Shown: positions 1 to 6,209 of the stretch, piece by piece
How the letters are laid out: each line of letters opens with the position of its first letter
Numbering within the stretch: position 1 is the first letter of the stretch
Assembly: GCA_002937525.1 (NCBI GenBank)
Contig: PTKA01000094.1
Coordinates: 1 to 6,209 of the forward strand
DNA length: 6,209 bases
DNA from: Alphaproteobacteria bacterium MarineAlpha10_Bin3
GTDB lineage: Bacteria > Pseudomonadota > Alphaproteobacteria > UBA8366 > GCA-2717185
Direction of reading: 5' to 3'
Translations under genes and position numbers: made by a program
The notes under the pieces: model-generated
Databases searched by the model: none
Told to the model about the DNA's origin: nothing
The model's input: only the letters and a program-made list of their open reading frames with translations

Positions 1-2049
1 CGGGCTGTCGATTACCTCGAAGGGCGCCTGTCCGAAGCGAATTTTGTTGAGCGGGATATAGGGCTCGTCGGTTTTCTGGTCGATCAGCACGGCATGGCGT
101 TGGCTGAAGGTGCCGCGGCGGCAATCCTCGCCGGACAACCGCACCTGGGTCGATTCCACCAGCAGCGCGCCGAAGGCAAGCGCCTCGCCGGTGGCCCAGT
201 CGATGTCCTGGCCGCTCTCGAACATCCTGGCCTTGGTTTCGAGCTGGCGAATGATCTTGGAATTGGCGTTGAAATTAGCCGGAACGACGGAAATCGCCTG
301 CCCGATTTCGCGCAACACATCCATATCAACCGCGGTGTCGCCGCGCCGCGCTTCGCCGGTGGCCATGCCCAGGCCTTCCCATTTGCCTTCAAGCCAATCC
401 GTCTTGTTCGGCTTGTAAGAGGCGGAGGCTTCGAAATCCTGGTCCATCTCTTTGCGCAGCCGGTCGATCATCCGGTCCGCTTCGCCGTTCTCGATGACGC
501 CTTCGGCTTCCAGCCTGTCGGCATAGATTTGCCGTGTCGTCGGGTGCTTGGCGATGGTCTGGTACATCAGCGGTTGGGTGAAGGCCGGTTCGTCCCCTTC
601 ATTATGGCCGTGCCGGCGATAGCACCACAGATCGATAACCACGTCTTTCTTGAATTTCTGGCGATATTCGGTCGCAATCCGGGCAACATGGACGCAGGCC
701 TCCACATCGTCGCCATTGACGTGGAAAATCGGCGCCGAGACCATTTTCGCAACATCCGAGCAATAGGGCGAGGACCGGGATTGCGACGGGTTGGTCGTGA
801 ACCCGATCTGGTTGTTGACGATGAAGTGAATCGTGCCGCCGGTCTGATAGCCGTGCAACTGCGACAGATCGAAGGTTTCCGGCACGATGCCTTGCCCCGG
901 AAACGCCGCGTCGCCATGCAGCAGCAGGCCGACGACTTTTTCGCGGTCAACGTCGCCGCGCTGGCGCTGTTTGGCGCGCACCTTGCCCAATATCACGGTA
1001 TTGACCGCTTCGAGGTGGCTGGGGTTGGCCACCAGTGACAAATGGATCGTGCGGCCATCGAATTCCCGGTCCGACGAGGTGCCGAGATGGTATTTCACAT
1101 CGCCCGAACCGTAGCTGTCCTCGGGGGCGGAGGGGTTGCCGGCAAATTCGGAGAAGATCGCCCGGTACGGCTTGTTCATGATATTGGCGAGGATATTGAG
1201 CCGGCCGCGATGCGGCATGCCGATCAGCAATTCCTCGAAACCGAGCTGCGTGCCACGCTTGAGTATCTGTTCGATCGCCGGCACCACCGCCTCGCCGCCA
1301 TCGAGGCCGAAGCGTTTGGTGCCCTTGTGCTTGCGGTCGAGATATTTCTCGAACGTCTCGGCTTCGGTAAGGCGTTCCAGGATCGCGCGCTTGCCAAGTT
1401 CGCTAAACGATCCCTGGGTGCGCAGCCCCTCGATGCGTTCCTGTATCCAGGACTTTTCTTCCGGCACCTGGATATGCATGTATTCGACGCCGATATTGCC
1501 GCAATAGGTTTCTTCCAGCACCCGCACGATCTGCCGCAAGGAAGCCGTTTCCAGCCCCAGCACATAGTTGATGAAAATCGGCCGGTCCATGTCGGCTTCG
1601 CTGAATCCATAGGTCGCCGGTTCCAGATCCGCATGCGATGGCGGTTCCACCAGCCCCAGCGGGTCGAGATTGGCGTGTAGATGACCGCGAACCCGGTAGT
1701 TGCGGATCAGCATCAGGGCGCGGATTGAATCGGTGGTCGCCTGGCGAATTTGCGCCGCCGCCGGTACCGGCTGCGCGCTCGAATAGGCTGGTGCTGCGAC
1801 GCCCGCCGTCGCATCCGACATCGACATGCCGCCATTGCCGCAACCAAGCACGGATGTTTCACGTGGCGACCAGCTGGCGCCGTCCTGTTCGCGCAGGAAT
1901 TCCTTGGCGCTACCGTCGAGTTGGCCGAAGAATTCCACCCAGTCGGCGCCGACCGCGCCGGGGTCGTTCAGAAACCGTGCATAGAGTTCCGTAACATAGG
2001 CTTCGTTCGCCCCGGTCAGGAACGAACTGTCTTCAAAATGCGACGCCAT
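1..2049 (-). CDS. sucA: 2-oxoglutarate dehydrogenase E1 component, N-terminal 683 residues (3' end outside window)
   Basis: This is the thiamine-diphosphate-dependent E1 subunit of the 2-oxoglutarate dehydrogenase complex, which decarboxylates 2-oxoglutarate and passes the succinyl group to the E2 lipoyl domain. My minus-strand translation is open from the ATG at 2047-2049 to the window edge. Residues about 15-45 form the N-terminal helix expected to contact E2 (YVTELYARFLNDP). Residues about 65-100 are an Ala/Pro/Gly-rich linker. The E1 core follows, with GMPHRGRLN (His280), DVKYHLG (318-324), NPSHLE (His345), the ThDP/Mg site HGDAAF (Asp380) with NNQIGFTT (Asn413), CYRRHGHNEGDEP (476-488), and RRGTFSQRHAV at 644-654. 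Family members are usually about 930-1000 residues, so roughly 30% is missing beyond base 1. The start is fixed by GGAGG five bases upstream and by the family N-terminus. sucB and possibly lpd are expected downstream, but this cannot be seen. Identity is very secure; nothing appears broken. Confidence 0.97.
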   Translation of the reverse strand, partial: MASHFEDSSFLTGANEAYVTELYARFLNDPGAVGADWVEFFGQLDGSAKEFLREQDGASWSPRETSVLGCGNGGMSMSDATAGVAAPAYSSAQPVPAAAQIRQATTDSIRALMLIRNYRVRGHLHANLDPLGLVEPPSHADLEPATYGFSEADMDRPIFINYVLGLETASLRQIVRVLEETYCGNIGVEYMHIQVPEEKSWIQERIEGLRTQGSFSELGKRAILERLTEAETFEKYLDRKHKGTKRFGLDGGEAVVPAIEQILKRGTQLGFEELLIGMPHRGRLNILANIMNKPYRAIFSEFAGNPSAPEDSYGSGDVKYHLGTSSDREFDGRTIHLSLVANPSHLEAVNTVILGKVRAKQRQRGDVDREKVVGLLLHGDAAFPGQGIVPETFDLSQLHGYQTGGTIHFIVNNQIGFTTNPSQSRSSPYCSDVAKMVSAPIFHVNGDDVEACVHVARIATEYRQKFKKDVVIDLWCYRRHGHNEGDEPAFTQPLMYQTIAKHPTTRQIYADRLEAEGVIENGEADRMIDRLRKEMDQDFEASASYKPNKTDWLEGKWEGLGMATGEARRGDTAVDMDVLREIGQAISVVPANFNANSKIIRQLETKARMFESGQDIDWATGEALAFGALLVESTQVRLSGEDCRRGTFSQRHAVLIDQKTDEPYIPLNKIRFGQAPFEVIDSP

Positions 2050-2054
2050 GGTAT

Positions 2055-2059
2055 CCTCC
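2055..2059 (-). promoter_or_regulatory. Shine-Dalgarno site of sucA (GGAGG)
   Basis: A GGAGG on the minus strand lies 5 nt before the ATG at 2047-2049. It supports that start and suggests that sucA has its own efficient ribosome entry rather than relying only on coupling to sucD, whose stop is 49 nt upstream. Confidence 0.8.
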
Positions 2060-2065
2060 ACATTG

Positions 2066-2082
2066 CTATCGCGGCGCGACAG
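2066..2082 (-). other. Small hairpin between sucD and sucA
   Basis: On the minus strand, CTGTCGC and GCGATAG can pair over seven positions (one G-U) around a GCC loop. No T-run follows on either strand, so it does not look like an intrinsic terminator. It sits in the 49-nt sucD-sucA gap, just upstream of the sucA ribosome site. A role in mRNA processing or in setting SucA levels relative to SucCD is possible, but it may be chance in GC-rich DNA. Confidence 0.35.
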
Positions 2083-2098
2083 TCACGATTCAGGCCCG

Positions 2099-2974
2099 TC
2101 AGCCGGCCATCGCCGCGACCATCGCGTCGCCGATCCCTGCCGGGCTTGTCGCGACGGTGAATCCGGCGTTCTTCATCGCCTCGATCTTCGACTCGGCGGT
2201 TCCCTGCCCGCCTGAAATGATCGCACCGGCATGTCCCATCCGCTTGCCGGGCGGGGCGGTAACGCCAGCGATGAAGCCTACGATCGGTTTCTTAACATTT
2301 GATTGACTGTAAAATTCAGCTGCTTGCTCCTCGGCGGTGCCGCCGATTTCGCCGATCATGACGATGCCTTCGGTTTCCGGGTCGTCGAGGAACAGCGCCA
2401 GGCAGTCGATGAAGCTGGTCCCGTTGACCGGGTCGCCGCCGATGCCGATACATGTCGTCTGGCCAAGACCGGTCACGGTGGTCTGCGCGACCGCCTCATA
2501 GGTCAAGGTGCCGGACCGCGAGACGATGCCGATCTTTCCGCGCTTGTGGATATGGCCGGGCATGATGCCGATCTTGCACTCGTCGGGCGTGATGACGCCG
2601 GGGCAATTGGGGCCGATCAGCCGGGATTTCGATCCGTCCAGCTTCCGCTTCACCCTGATCATATCGAGCACCGGAATGCCTTCGGTGATGCAGATGATTA
2701 GCGGAATTTTCGCATCGACGGCTTCCAGAATCGCATCGCCGGCAAACGGCGGCGGTACATAGATAACGCTGGCATCGGCGCCGGTTTCCCGCACCGCCTC
2801 GGCGACCGTGTTGAAGATCGGCAGATCGAGATGCGTTCCGCCGCCTTTGCCCGGCGTGACCCCGCCGACCATGTTGGTCCCATAGGCAATGGCCTGTTCG
2901 GAATGGAACGTTCCCTGCTGGCCGGTAAAGCCCTGACAGATGACGCGGGTTTCGCTGCCCACGAGTACGGCCAT
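2099..2974 (-). CDS. sucD: Succinyl-CoA synthetase (ADP/GDP-forming) alpha subunit
   Basis: The alpha subunit of succinyl-CoA synthetase carries the CoA-binding domain and the histidine that is phosphorylated in the reaction succinyl-CoA + NDP + Pi = succinate + CoA + NTP. At 291 residues it matches the usual family length of about 290. Residues 14-24 hold the CoA-binding Rossmann loop [17 protein letters not shown] is at 121-126. GEIGGTAEE (208-216) contains the conserved Glu209 that interacts with the active histidine. [10 protein letters not shown] (243-252) contains His248, the expected phosphohistidine. The ATG at 2972-2974 overlaps the sucC stop by one base and is preceded by AAAGGAGG, so the two subunits of one complex are probably translationally coupled. 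Codon use is GC-rich except for an AT-rich patch around 2291-2320, which encodes the segment after the Glu209 motif. No key residue is missing. Confidence 0.98.
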   Translation of the reverse strand: MAVLVGSETRVICQGFTGQQGTFHSEQAIAYGTNMVGGVTPGKGGGTHLDLPIFNTVAEAVRETGADASVIYVPPPFAGDAILEAVDAKIPLIICITEGIPVLDMIRVKRKLDGSKSRLIGPNCPGVITPDECKIGIMPGHIHKRGKIGIVSRSGTLTYEAVAQTTVTGLGQTTCIGIGGDPVNGTSFIDCLALFLDDPETEGIVMIGEIGGTAEEQAAEFYSQSNVKKPIVGFIAGVTAPPGKRMGHAGAIISGGQGTAESKIEAMKNAGFTVATSPAGIGDAMVAAMAG

Positions 2975-4170
2975 CAGTTTGCCTCCTTTACCGCATTGAC
3001 GATTTTATTCGCCGCGTCGCCAAGATCGTTCGCGGCGATTATATCGAGCCCGGAATCGGCGATGATCTGTTTGCCGAGTTCGACATTGGTGCCTTCCAGC
3101 CGGACGACCAGCGGCACGCCGAGGCTTAGCTCGCGCGCCGCCGCCACCACGCCTTCGGCGATCACATCACAGCGCATGATGCCGCCGAATATATTGACCA
3201 GGATGCCTTTGACGTTGGAATCGGACAGGATGATCTTGAACGCAGCCGTCACCCGCTCGCGCGTGGCGCCGCCGCCGACATCGAGGAAGTTCGCCGGTGC
3301 GCTGCCATACAGCTTGATGATATCCATCGTCGCCATGGCGAGGCCGGCACCGTTGACCATGCAGCCGATTTCACCGTTGAGCTTGATATAATTCAGCTCG
3401 TGCTTCGAGGCCTCAAGCTCGGAGGGATCTTCTTCGCTCTCGTCGCGCAAATCCTCGATATCGCCGTGCCGGAACAAGGCGTTGTCGTCGAAGGCCATCT
3501 TGGCGTCGAGCGCGATCACGTCGCCGGCGCCGGTCACCACCAGGGGGTTGATTTCGACCAGGCTGGCGTCGAGTTCATTGAACGCCCGGTAGACGGCCAG
3601 CACCAGTTTGACGCAAGATCCGATCTGCTTGCCTTCGAGGCCGAGCCCAAAGGCCACTTGGCGGGCATGGAAGGCTGATATTCCGGTGGCCGGGTCAATC
3701 GAAATCTTGATGATCTTTTCCGGCGTATTGGCGGCCACGTCTTCTATGTCCATGCCGCCCTCGCTCGACGCCATGATGGCGATCCGGCTGGTCTCGCGGT
3801 CGAGCAGCATGCTCAGGTAAAGTTCGCGCGCAATATCGCAGCCTTCCTCGATATAGACCCGCTTGACTTCCTTGCCCGCCGGACCGGTCTGTTTGGTGAC
3901 AAGCGTATGGCTCAGCATCGCATCGACGCTTTCCTTCACTTGCTCGACCGTATCGACGATGCGCACGCCGCCCTTGCCGCCGGGATCGTCCTTGTAATGC
4001 CCCGCACCCCGGCCGCCCGCGTGGATCTGGCTTTTCACCACCCATACGGGCCCGCCAAGTTCCTGCGCGATGCTGGCCGCTTCGGTCACGGTCCGGGCGG
4101 CGCCGCCACGCGGCACGGCGACGTCGAAGTTCCGCAATAGGCTCTTCGCCTGATATTCATGGATGTTCAT
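2974..4170 (-). CDS. sucC: Succinyl-CoA synthetase (ADP/GDP-forming) beta subunit
   Basis: The beta subunit binds the nucleotide and determines ADP or GDP specificity in succinyl-CoA synthetase. The protein has 398 residues against 388 in E. coli. It begins with the typical MNIHEYQAK and an ATP-grasp domain (about 1-240) holding [12 protein letters not shown] (44-55), SSEGGMDIE (135-143), and the Mg ligands Asn208 (EINPL) and Asp222 (ALDAK). The CoA-ligase domain follows, with [15 protein letters not shown] (265-279), [10 protein letters not shown] (294-303) and [10 protein letters not shown] (326-335). A loop enlarged by about 9 residues after GGRG accounts for the offset from E. coli numbering. 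I chose the ATG at 4168-4170 over an in-frame TTG at 4191, because it gives the family N-terminus and has GAGGG 8 nt upstream. The mdh stop lies 31 nt upstream with no terminator between, which suggests one transcript. ATP versus GTP preference cannot be decided here. Confidence 0.98.
   Translation of the reverse strand: MNIHEYQAKSLLRNFDVAVPRGGAARTVTEAASIAQELGGPVWVVKSQIHAGGRGAGHYKDDPGGKGGVRIVDTVEQVKESVDAMLSHTLVTKQTGPAGKEVKRVYIEEGCDIARELYLSMLLDRETSRIAIMASSEGGMDIEDVAANTPEKIIKISIDPATGISAFHARQVAFGLGLEGKQIGSCVKLVLAVYRAFNELDASLVEINPLVVTGAGDVIALDAKMAFDDNALFRHGDIEDLRDESEEDPSELEASKHELNYIKLNGEIGCMVNGAGLAMATMDIIKLYGSAPANFLDVGGGATRERVTAAFKIILSDSNVKGILVNIFGGIMRCDVIAEGVVAAARELSLGVPLVVRLEGTNVELGKQIIADSGLDIIAANDLGDAANKIVNAVKEAN
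2982..2989 (-). promoter_or_regulatory. Shine-Dalgarno site of sucD inside the end of sucC
   Basis: The last sucC codons (Lys-Glu-Ala-Asn-stop) contain AAAGGAGG, a near-perfect anti-16S match, 7 nt before the sucD ATG. With the one-base TGATG stop/start overlap, this argues for coupled, roughly equimolar synthesis of the two subunits. Confidence 0.85.
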
Positions 4171-4178
4171 TGGGCCCG

Positions 4179-4183
4179 CCCTC
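4179..4183 (-). promoter_or_regulatory. Shine-Dalgarno site of sucC (GAGGG)
   Basis: GAGGG on the minus strand sits 8 nt before the ATG at 4168-4170. It decides the start in favour of this ATG over the in-frame TTG at 4189-4191, which lies upstream of the site. Confidence 0.7.
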
Positions 4184-4201
4184 GCTGCCAAAGGATGATG
4201 G

Positions 4202-5284
<1,083 letters not shown>

Positions 5285-5286
5285 TT

Positions 5287-5317
5287 ACTATAGCTGATTG
5301 CATGGCGGGAATGTCGT
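5287..5317 (-). promoter_or_regulatory. Candidate sigma70-type promoter of mdh-sucCDA
   Basis: In the 131-nt gap before mdh, the minus strand shows TATAGT at 5287-5292 (5 of 6 to the -10 consensus) inside a locally AT-rich stretch. ACGACA at 5312-5317 (4 of 6 to the -35 consensus) lies 19 nt upstream, a long spacer. Transcription would start near 5280 and leave a leader of about 55 nt. A weaker alternative is TTGCTC-N17-TACGAA further upstream in the same gap. This is the only sizeable gap before the metabolic genes, so a promoter here is expected, but the exact boxes are inferred by eye. Confidence 0.35.
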
Positions 5318-5349
5318 TTTCGTACGATGCTTTGATGCCCGGAGCAAGG

Positions 5350-5377
5350 CTGGCGCTATTTTCTGTCCGAGCGCCAG
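5350..5377. repeat. Perfect 8-bp inverted repeat across the stop codon of the membrane protein gene
   Basis: CTGGCGCT (5350-5357) and AGCGCCAG (5370-5377) are exact reverse complements around a 12-nt loop. The stop codon of the 5356-5838 gene (TAG at 5356-5358) lies at the edge of one arm. On the plus strand a TTTTT run (5381-5385) follows the stem after three bases, so it resembles an intrinsic terminator in the antisense direction. On the minus strand, in gene direction, no T-run follows. In the mRNA it could protect or define a 3' end of the zapE-membrane protein message ahead of the mdh promoter. Confidence 0.5.
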
Positions 5378-5838
5378 ACATTTTTGTCGGTTGCCGTCGG
5401 TTCGGCGTATTCACGCCATTCGTTCAGAATTTCGGCCATCTTATAGGGTGCGTAGCCGAATGTTTCGTTCAGTTTTATGTGGCTCGGCAGCGTTGTGCCG
5501 GAAGGATGGTGATAAAATTGGACGGTGGCCCCCAGAATGCCGCGCCGAACCATGAATTCTGACACCTCCGGCCACGAATACCGTTTGAGGGCGTATAATT
5601 CCAACACCTCGAAACCATGGCGCGACAGCGTCAGCGCGTAGGCGCCCGGCACCAGATGCATCATGTAGAAGACCGCCCCAACCGCCAGAAAACTGCCCGC
5701 AACCCAGGCGTATTCAAGGCCTTCGAACCAGAACCGGAAACATAAAACGGCAATAACCGCGCTAGAGATGGCCATGCCGATGCTTTTGATCGGCGAGGGC
5801 AGCAGCACCCTGACGTTGTCGCCCCTGATGGCGTTCAT
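5356..5838 (-). CDS. Small membrane protein, two helices plus PH-like (STM3941-type) soluble part; function unknown
   Basis: A protein of 160 residues that I recognise only by general type. Residues about 18-38 and 43-63 are hydrophobic and form two probable membrane helices separated by a short turn (FEGLEY). A soluble part follows (about 66-146): LTLSRHGFEVLELY, RYSWPEVSEF, a beta-rich stretch, and the ending LNETFGYAPYKMAEILNEWR. This layout, two helices followed by strands and a final FG-x(n)-LNEWR helix, resembles bacterial PH-like membrane proteins of the STM3941 type. That match is from memory of the pattern and not secure. The tail after about 147 is polar and charged. The ATG at 5836-5838 follows the zapE stop by 2 nt and has GGGAG 9 nt upstream, so it is probably co-transcribed with zapE. 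Codon use agrees with that of the neighbours. Its role in this locus cannot be told from sequence. Confidence 0.88.
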   Translation of the reverse strand: MNAIRGDNVRVLLPSPIKSIGMAISSAVIAVLCFRFWFEGLEYAWVAGSFLAVGAVFYMMHLVPGAYALTLSRHGFEVLELYALKRYSWPEVSEFMVRRGILGATVQFYHHPSGTTLPSHIKLNETFGYAPYKMAEILNEWREYAEPTATDKNVWRSDRK

Positions 5839-5840
5839 GG

Positions 5841-6209
5841 CTAAATGCTCCCAACATGCGGCGTATCAAGATATTCCATCGACTGCATTTCAATCAGGCG
5901 GCTGACGGCGCGCTCGAATTCGAACGCGTGGCGTCCCTCGGTATAGAGTTCATGGGGCGCTGTGTCCGCCGCCATGACGAGATTCGTCTTGTACTCATAA
6001 AGTTCATCGATGAGGAGCATGAAGCGCTTCGCCTCGTTACGGCGCGATTCGGGCAGCTTGGGCACCCCATCCAATATGATCGTGTGATAGCGCTCGGCAA
6101 TGGCGATATAATCGCCGGCGCCGAGCGGCTGTTCGCAGAGTTCGGCGAAGGTAAACCACGCCACGCCGCGCGCGGTGCGCGATACCGGTAATTTACGTCC
6201 CATGACCTC
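5841..6209 (-). CDS. zapE: ZapE / AFG1-family ATPase, C-terminal 122 residues (5' end outside window)
   Basis: The C-terminal part of an AFG1-like P-loop ATPase. In E. coli the family member ZapE associates with the Z-ring during constriction; mitochondrial relatives act in protein quality control. The reading frame continues through the window edge (Glu-Val before the first Met), so the Met at 6203 is internal and the Walker motifs are not seen. Visible family features are GRKLPV, FTFAELCEQPLGAGDYIAIA with the Cys and DY typical of this family, the strand YHTIILDGVPKLP, RFMLLIDELYE (62-72 of the fragment), and the final FERAVSRLIEMQSMEYL (98-114), which carries the conserved SRL-EM motif near the end of the family. 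The stop TAG at 5841-5843 is 2 nt from the next gene. An AFG1-type gene next to mdh-sucCD is, as I recall, a recurring arrangement in Alphaproteobacteria. Family assignment is firm; whether it acts in division here is inferred. Confidence 0.93.
   Translation of the reverse strand, partial: EVMGRKLPVSRTARGVAWFTFAELCEQPLGAGDYIAIAERYHTIILDGVPKLPESRRNEAKRFMLLIDELYEYKTNLVMAADTAPHELYTEGRHAFEFERAVSRLIEMQSMEYLDTPHVGSI

Noticed and set aside
644..654. Gln instead of His in the SucA FSQRHAV motif (E. coli FFHRHAV) as a lost catalytic residue
   Set aside because: As I recall, Gln at this position is usual in alphaproteobacterial E1 proteins (coordinates given here are residue numbers of the motif), so it is not evidence of inactivation.
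94..1038. Long plus-strand open frame (314 codons) opposite sucA
   Set aside because: It is the mirror of the sucA frame, which reads as an intact E1 protein here. Its translation shows no family motif, and long antisense frames are expected opposite GC-rich genes with biased third positions.
1042..1680. Plus-strand open frame (212 codons) opposite sucA
   Set aside because: Same reason: it is antisense to conserved SucA sequence, has no plausible ribosome site or recognisable domain, and its composition follows the coding strand.
1403..1843. Minus-strand open frame (146 codons) in another frame within sucA
   Set aside because: The sucA frame through this stretch gives a continuous conserved E1 sequence; this frame is a Gly/Arg-rich shadow.
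4171..4201. Possible terminator between mdh and sucC
   Set aside because: The 31-nt gap has only a short GGGCCC palindrome and no stem followed by a T-run in gene direction.
5841..6203. Complete 120-residue gene starting at the ATG at 6203
   Set aside because: The frame stays open to the window edge, and the sequence is the C-terminal part of the larger ZapE/AFG1 family, so the Met is internal.

Overview
The window is part of a chromosomal core-metabolism locus, and every gene I can support lies on the minus strand. Read 5'->3' on that strand, from the high-coordinate end, the order is: the C-terminal part of zapE (AFG1-family ATPase), a small two-helix membrane protein with a PH-like soluble part, mdh (malate dehydrogenase), sucC and sucD (succinyl-CoA synthetase beta and alpha), and the first 683 codons of sucA (2-oxoglutarate dehydrogenase E1), which runs off the left edge. 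The DNA is GC-rich with strong G/C preference at third codon positions. The mdh-sucC-sucD-sucA order, the zapE neighbour and the alphaproteobacterial style of the proteins (LDH-like Mdh, SucC with an enlarged Gly-rich loop, SucA ending its active-site motif in FSQRHAV) point to an alphaproteobacterium, possibly Rhodospirillales-like. That last placement is inference from remembered family patterns, not from a search.

Layout: zapE (5841-6209, 5' end outside) is followed after 2 nt by the membrane protein gene (5356-5838). A 131-nt gap (5225-5355) then contains the best promoter candidate of the window and the mdh leader. mdh (4202-5224) is followed after 31 nt by sucC (2974-4170). The sucC stop overlaps the sucD start by one base (TGATG). 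sucD (2099-2974) is followed after 49 nt, holding a small hairpin and a strong GGAGG, by sucA (1-2049). There are no RNA genes, mobile elements, CRISPR arrays or gene-free stretches above 300 nt.

The four metabolic genes encode consecutive or adjacent steps of the TCA cycle: 2-oxoglutarate to succinyl-CoA (SucA, with E2/E3 expected beyond the left edge), succinyl-CoA to succinate with NTP formation (SucCD), and malate to oxaloacetate (Mdh). Short gaps and overlapping signals suggest one mdh-sucCDA(B) transcript.

I did not find a novel system. The most unusual item is a 25-residue Lys/Ala-rich basic tail on the C-terminus of Mdh. Lesser points are an 8-bp perfect inverted repeat across the stop codon of the membrane protein gene, with a T-run only in the antisense direction, and an AT-rich, rare-codon-like patch inside sucD.
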